Below, piece after piece: positions 58,584 to 64,000 of a DNA stretch of 64,000 nucleotides. Numbering within the stretch: position 1 is the stretch's first letter; every line of letters begins with the position of its first letter. Where the stretch lies: NCBI GenBank assembly GCA_025201345.1, contig JAIXMG010000026.1:248001-312000 (forward strand), given 5' to 3'. The stretch is from Thamnidium elegans. Lineage: Eukaryota; Mucoromycota; Mucoromycetes; Mucorales; Mucoraceae. The position numbers and the translations under genes are program-made. The notes below the pieces were generated by a model. It was not told the origin of the DNA and searched no databases. It was given only the letters and a program-made list of their open reading frames with translations.

Positions 58584-60504
58584 ATGGTTGAAATTGATTA
58601 CATTAACGTGCGCTTTGCATGTCATGTCTGTAAATTAAAGTCATTCTCAGAAAGAACCAAATTAAGAAAACATTTGCTATTAGAAGAAGGTAAATATTGC
58701 TTGCGTTCCAGTACCCTAACTTACTGTTTCCGGACACATAGAAATTGAAATCGAACCCCGGAAACTAGGTAAAAGAAGTATAGATACAAAGTAAGTTAAA
58801 TAAAGAAATTGTAACGATCAGCTTCCCTCACATAGTTATTTCTCTTCTCCATTAGCGTTGTTCATGTAAAGTCCTCAGAAATCAAGGTGTACGAAGAGAA
58901 AGATGATATAGTGAAGATGTACTATGGCTGCGCTGTTTGTCCTGACTATTTCGTTCAACTTGATGATTATACAGACCATATTAACAAAGAACATCTCGGT
59001 AATAGCCATAACTAGTAAGCATTTTATTTAATAACCAACAAAACATTAATCTAGGGATGCTAGACGATGATTATGATTTAGTGGTAAGGTTTACTTAATA
59101 GAAAAATTCTTCCTGTCACTCACAGAAATCACATCATAGGCAAGCGGTCCATTACCATCAACTATTATTCTACCAAATTCTACTATTGCTGATACTGATG
59201 AACAAGTATCTGTTAAAAAGTCCAAAACGACCACGGAAGCTATTACAAGACTATATAGTTTCCAGGCTAGAAATGACAATCTCACAACAACAGCAAGCAC
59301 CCAAACACGAATGATAGGTGGTATTATTGAAAGTATTGATTTGGAAGCGTACACAATGTATACCGAGGATGGGGATGAATGTTACTCCCTCACCACCAAA
59401 GATCATATGCCGACAGTAATACAAACATGTGCTAAAAAAGGAATACGTATTGTACCTTGTAAGACACCTGAAGAGAAACCTGCAAATCCATTCGAAAAGC
59501 ACGTTACAATTGACGATGAATACCTTGAATATATGATTTTAACACGCAAAATCAATACAAAACCTCTACTAAATAATACCTTCAAAGAGATAAATGACGT
59601 TCAATTGAGTATAATAAATCAAGATTGGAATGGTAATGAATATTTTTGTGCTGTTTGTGCACAAATGCTTGCAGGTTGTATCTTGGTCAACAATGATGAA
59701 GTCTTATTCGTAAATTGTATTGAAATTTATAATCGATTTAGACATTTAGATACGCATGCAGAAAGACACAGCATCCAAAAATCAAGTTTACCAGACGGTA
59801 CCGAGCTTTATGATGGACTAAAAATATGCAATATGGACAGCGATAGTTCCCATAAATTAGTGCTTGGATCTCATGTTATTAGTGCCCTGGTCACATCTAG
59901 CTTGCGTTTGGACTTGGACCAGCCAAAACCAGAATTAGGACCATCAACTCATAGCTTTCATCCTACACAAAACACCAGATTGTTCTTATCAGCATATTCA
60001 TTACACAAATCCGATAATCTTTTGAAAATGAAATCTACGCAAATCAATACTTTTGACAAATATGCGCAGTTAAAACAAATTCGTTCAAAGTATACAGTGC
60101 CTAGCACTTACCGACTTAGTAGATGCTCATTAAGAATTACAGACAATAATTTTTCGAGGCCATATACTGTATTTACTGTCTATACAATGGAGTATGGTGA
60201 TCAATTTGGGGACTTGAAACTTGGTTCGCGTATATTAAGGCTTATGGCCAGTACAGTATTCGAAGGCAAAAGAAGTATAAATCGTGCAGATTTGAAGAAA
60301 ATTGTCCCAGTAAAAAAAGATACATCTGTTTATCATAATTATCAAAAGATACTTGAACTAGATGCCGAAAATGATGAAATTCTTTTCCTTGGAAACCAAA
60401 ATCTCGAAAGAATACTGGTTAGTATCGCCGAAAAAATAACACCTCAATTGAAAGAAGCAAATAGCAAAGTCGAAAAGAAAATTCTGGAAAAAACTCGTAA
60501 ATAA
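58584..60504 (+). CDS. Orphan protein with two C2H2-like fingers
   Basis: Five exons (58584-58689, 58742-58790, 58856-58998, 59055-59083, 59140-60504) join with no frame conflict into 563 residues. Finger 1: CHVCKLKSFSERTKLRKHLL (second His unclear). Finger 2: CAVCPDYFVQLDDYTDHINK plus EH. A third Cys pair occurs at CAVCAQMLAGC. The long last exon (455 codons) has no known domain: segments include YTMYTEDGDECYSLTT, HLDTHAERHSIQKSS, FTVYTMEYGDQFGD and a Lys-rich end. The two-finger N-terminus followed by an unknown core is like the transposon cargo in layout but not in visible sequence. A T22 run lies at 58543-58565, just before the start. Possibly a transcription factor or a domesticated mobile-element protein. 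Confidence 0.7.
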
Positions 60505-60860
60505 TTATAACTGAATATTTTTCTTTGAATAAAAAAAAAGAATATAATAATGTTGAGTAACTAGGCTACAAAGATTACTATACAGATAATATATATTGTT
60601 TGCACAGAAGTACAACAGTAATGCCATACATGAAATAGACACTTATTTTCGCTCTCAACCCGCGATCTTGCACACCCACACTTCATACATGCAATTTTTT
60701 TTTACTAAAATATCCCCGTTAAATAAAACAGTAAGAAAAAAAAAAGAAGCGAGGTTTTATTAGTGTGCTTGATTTTATTTAGCCAGTGAGATTTAATTCA
60801 AGTACAACAGCAAGAAGGGGGGGGGGCCTTTTAGTGCATAGTTTTTGGTTTGAGAAGGTT
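60505..60860. other. 3' intergenic stretch
   Basis: Between the orphan C2H2 gene and convergent eL41. AATAAA at about 60528 is a plausible polyadenylation signal. A run of nine G lies near 60819-60827. Confidence 0.5.
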
Positions 60861-61061
60861 TTATTTGTGTCTCTTCTTTTGAGCTTTTCTTTTGGCTTTG
60901 AGACGACGAACACGCTATTCATACACACAAAGGAAATATATATTAGATATTATTCTTGTTTAAAGACACACTTATAAACCTTTTTTTTTCCATTTAGGTC
61001 TCACTAATGAAAAAGAAAAAATTAATTTATGCGTTGATGATTGTATTACTATTCACTTACT
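60861..61061 (-). CDS. RPL41: 60S ribosomal protein eL41, start codon split by an intron
   Basis: The smallest ribosomal protein, 25 residues, very basic, in the large subunit near the inter-subunit bridge. Three exons: the A of the start codon at 61061, then 60980-61003 (TG AGA CCT AAA TGG and As) and 60861-60914, read as MRPKWKKKRVRRLKAKRKAQ and KKRHK. It matches the MRxKWRKKRxRRLKxKRRK pattern of eL41. The first donor is a perfect GTAAGT at 61055-61060 and the acceptor is CATTAG. Exon 2 has nine A where eight are needed to keep frame. Because eL41 is so conserved, a base-call slip in the run is likelier than a broken gene. Confidence 0.85.
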
Positions 61062-61270
61062 ATTTAATGTATACGAAATGTTAAAGAATAACAAAAATTA
61101 TAAATGTTGTTCAAATATTATTTTTTTTATATATATATAAATAAAAGAGAAGGGTGAATTACTTACGTGAATCAATCACGTATTTGATAATAATAATAAT
61201 AATAATAATAATATAATAATAATAATAATATTAGGGTCATGTATTATTACAAGTTTTTAGAGCGGAATAT

Positions 61271-62694
61271 TCACACAGATAAAGCTCTAGGTCTAATCCT
61301 TATAACATTGGGTGGTAAGCCATCTTCTGTATCTGCTGTACTTTGATCATCCCAACTATTATTCTTTTCATTGACAGCTACACTAGAAGAAATCCGATAC
61401 GAAGACACGGAAAAAGGAAGTTCAAGTAAAGAAGAAGATTTTAAGTTGGACATTGGAGCTACCATATCTAACAAGTATACACCTGAAAATATAATCATAA
61501 AACCCGATATTAAACTAATCGTATTTGTATAACTCGTAGTATGCCACCCTTGAAACATGATTGCAGATGCTATAATAGTAGCAGTTGTAAAGCATACATA
61601 ATAGATTGGATTTACCCTACATAAATTTTTTTTTTTTTGGTTACTACTGCCCTTTTATAGTCTGGGTTTTTTTTAATTACTTACACATTAGTTGAAAATA
61701 AATCAAGAGCCTTGTTAAAATAATTTACTTGCGTTAGAATAAATAATATACACATGAATCCAAAAATATAAGTTGAAGGCTGGTTAAATTGATTATTTCC
61801 TGCCACAGTTAATTTGACAGCTATACCAAATGCCTTTATCGCCATCACCGATAAAGATCCAACAAGTGAGCAAATGGATAAATACACAATAGGAGATGTT
61901 TTGCCCCATCTTGGGACTACTTTCCAAATCATTACTATGACGACTAGTACAACTACTATACTGTACGTTAAAAAACCTACACGAAAAAAAGAACGTGAAT
62001 AAATTGTATACACACATATAACCCCCCCCCCCCTCTCCAATCAACATTTACTTGTATAAAAATCTAACCTGGCTTTAACATGTATGCGACAAGTTCCTGT
62101 ACACTTTGAACTTCTGGATCTTCTGGTGCATGAAATATGATTATCACTGCACCAATCACAGATAATAAACAACCAATAATACCGATGGGTCCCATTTTTT
62201 CATTTAAAAAGATGGATCCTAATACAGCACTAACAAAAAAAAAAAAATACAAATGTCAATAATAATAACAATTCATCCCCTTAACAATATTTTACCCTAT
62301 AATTACGCTTAGTGCGCCCAATGGTGTAATTAATATAGCGGGGGCAAATGTATATCCTAATCTTATTTTAAAATCATTATTTTTCATTACACACAGAATA
62401 TATAATAGAGAGTTTTCTTTTTACCTATAAAGTTCATTATTTCACCCATTACCATCACAATTAATCCTATCCACCACACTGGATTCTTCAAGTATCTATG
62501 TGAATCAGTGGCACGCCCTATTTTTCGGCGATAATTTTTTTAGTTGGGAGGAAAACCCTAAAATATTTATAGTTACCGTGTTCTTTTGTAGACGAAGTTA
62601 GTAAACCTTTTTTAGTAATAACAAAGGATGTTCCTATTAAAAGACTAGAACATATAGCTAATATTAAGCCTATATATTTTCCTTCAAGTACCAT
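61271..62694 (-). CDS. NIPA-family magnesium transporter
   Basis: Membrane transporter for Mg2+ and related cations (DUF803/NIPA). Six exons (62577-62694, 62425-62517, 62296-62356, 62069-62229, 61685-61976, 61271-61616) give 356 residues. Signatures: YIGLILAICSSLLIGTSFVI with TKKG, NPVWWIGLIVMVMGEIMNFI, the family hallmark YTFAPAILITPLGALSVII, FLNEKMGPIGIIGCLLSVIG, HAPEDPEVQSVQEL, and VGSLSVMAIKAFGIAVKLT. Nine or so spans fit the family. The C-tail is polar (ENGLPP-like, ending RIRPRALSV). Likely plasma or vacuolar/endosomal membrane; not decided by sequence. Confidence 0.92.
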
Positions 62695-63541
62695 TTATTG
62701 GGAGAAGGGGAATATATAATCAAAAAGGGAAAAAAAGGATAAAGAATGTAGAATTTCTCATCAAACAGTTAAAAATAATAATATTGAGTTATAGAGGGGA
62801 GATTAGTTAGGGGTGAAACTTTTTATGCATATTGTCGATTTACAAGCTGTAGGCATAAACATCAGCACCACTTTCTGGCCATTGCAGCCATATTCCTCTT
62901 GTCTATGAATCGTTGAAACTGGAACCCGGTATTGGCGACATTATCTCCTCTCAAAAATATATGTGATTTTTCAATAAAAGATTTAATAAGATGTAATTGT
63001 ACTGATAAAAAAATTCCAAGGTAGTGTATAAACAGAGGGGGGAAAAGGTAGCATTTTATCAAATACGTTTTAAGTGATAGAAACCCTTATAAATAACAAG
63101 TCATTTGATATTTGCATTAAAAAAGGCAAAAAAAAAAACTCAACTGACGTGTTCAGTTTTTACCATTTTGAGGAACAAATAGATCGGACTTTTTATGCTG
63201 CACACCTTGATTTATAATCAAACAGAAACATTTAAATATTTGTTATCTAATAACTTGCAAGAGGGAAAAAAAGAAAAAGCTCTAAAGAGCAATAATAATA
63301 AACTGACCTTATACTTTAAACAGCTTTTGAAGGGGAGTTTTTTTTTTTTTTACATCAAAAAAGTAGATCAAACTTTTAGTCTTAATACACTCTAACTTAT
63401 GGGATGCGTGACTGCACATCTTGTCTGACAAATTCAAACATCTACCAAAGAAAAAAAAAAAACTTTATATTTAAATACGGAGATCGTTTTCCCTTCTTCC
63501 CTTTTTCAATTTTTTTTTTTTAACTTTTTTAAGTATATAGT
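62695..63541. other. Gene-free promoter region
   Basis: Between the divergent NIPA gene and the last gene. It holds T and A runs (T12 near 63339, A12 near 63451) and no convincing coding frame; the frames at 62862-63062 (minus) and 63195-63395 (plus) look like chance. Confidence 0.45.
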
Positions 63542-64000
63542 ATGCCTTCACAAGATTATCCCAAGCAGGTTTCTGTACCTGAATTCAAACAATTAGTCCT
63601 CTATACTGGTAATGTTATGCGTAATAGTATCACATCTGGTAAACATTGGAACACAAAGTCCAACGCAGAGGTTTGTAGCAATTAATTATTTCGTATGACG
63701 GAATAATGACAATCATTTGCATTTTTAGTTGGTACAAGCTATCTCTGATACTCTCGATACATCATTATACGGCTCTGATAAGCCATCCTTCCGTTATTTT
63801 ACAGAATCAGAACTCTTGGAAGTACCTGACTTGAGATTAAGTAGTCGTATTCAACCCGAAGATCGTAATGATGTTGAAGTTACAGGTAAATAAAAAAAGG
63901 GCAACGAGTACGTTGTATATCGTTTATTAAAAATTATAATGGATTCTTTCTTTTTACTACAAAGCTAAATTGTTCTACTTGGATCGTTGTAATGAATATC
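63542..64000 (+). CDS. Unrecognised protein, N-terminal part (runs off the window)
   Basis: Three exons so far (63542-63670, 63729-63885, 63965 onward) with good GT-AG pairs and consistent phase. The product starts MPSQDYPKQVSVPEFKQLVL, then YTGNVMRNSITSGKHW, LVQAISDTLDTSLYGSDKPS, ESELLEVPDLRLSSRIQPED and LFYLDRCNEY at the window end. It looks like a soluble folded domain with no signal peptide. I do not recognise the family. The gene continues beyond 64000. Confidence 0.75.

Noticed and set aside
60786..60977. Plus-strand 63-codon frame
   Set aside because: It is antisense to eL41, which explains the region better.

Overview
The window looks like nuclear DNA from an early-diverging filamentous fungus, most likely Mucoromycota (Mucorales-like). 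It is very AT-rich, its genes carry many short GT-AG introns (about 50-100 nt), and it encodes fungal housekeeping proteins. The genus cannot be fixed from the sequence alone. Exon models were built by hand from reading frame and splice signals. Most add up to whole codons.

Region by region. 1.0-15.9 kb is a dense gene block: a HECT ubiquitin ligase of the Hul5/UBE3C type, divergent from a Neo1-type P4-ATPase; ESCRT-III Vps2; signal peptidase subunit Spc1; a two-span membrane protein with a PPxY motif; a Golgi-type sulfotransferase whose 3' end overlaps phosphopantetheine adenylyltransferase; and a small secreted Pro/Trp-rich protein. 16.3-30.7 kb holds a hypothetical gene, a short-chain dehydrogenase, retroelement relics, a phage-T4-like DNA ligase with a mitochondrial-type leader, an EEF1AKMT4/METTL13-type methyltransferase divergent from PP2A B55, and a CAF120/Skg3-like PH protein with a long polyglutamine stretch. 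30.7-42.7 kb is a repeat island: 3.4 kb without genes, a decayed Ty3/gypsy fragment, and an apparently intact Ty3/gypsy element with identical 141-bp LTRs, nested inside an older LTR of its own family beside a tRNA gene. 44.6-50.8 kb carries isocitrate lyase and the mitochondrial presequence protease. 51.85-56.81 kb is a 5-kb Tc1/mariner-type transposon. 58.1-64 kb carries an orphan C2H2 gene behind a 31-bp tandem array, ribosomal protein eL41, a NIPA-type magnesium transporter and the start of an unrecognised gene.

The main candidate for something undescribed is the 5-kb transposon. It has TA target duplications, long terminal inverted repeats with extra subterminal repeats on one side, a DD34E transposase, a 1.45-kb minisatellite directly against the left terminus, and a second gene joining two C2H2 fingers to a PD-(D/E)XK-like core. 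Second is the orphan two-finger gene at 58.6 kb with eight exact-period 31-bp repeats upstream.

The genes do not form one pathway. There is a loose theme of membrane trafficking and protein quality control (flippase, Vps2, Spc1, Hul5-type ligase, PPxY protein, presequence protease), but the order looks like ordinary eukaryotic gene packing with shared promoters and close or overlapping 3' ends. Three reading frames (eL41, the transposase and the transposon's zinc-finger gene) each carry one base too many, two of them in a run of nine A, so base-call errors in this assembly are possible.
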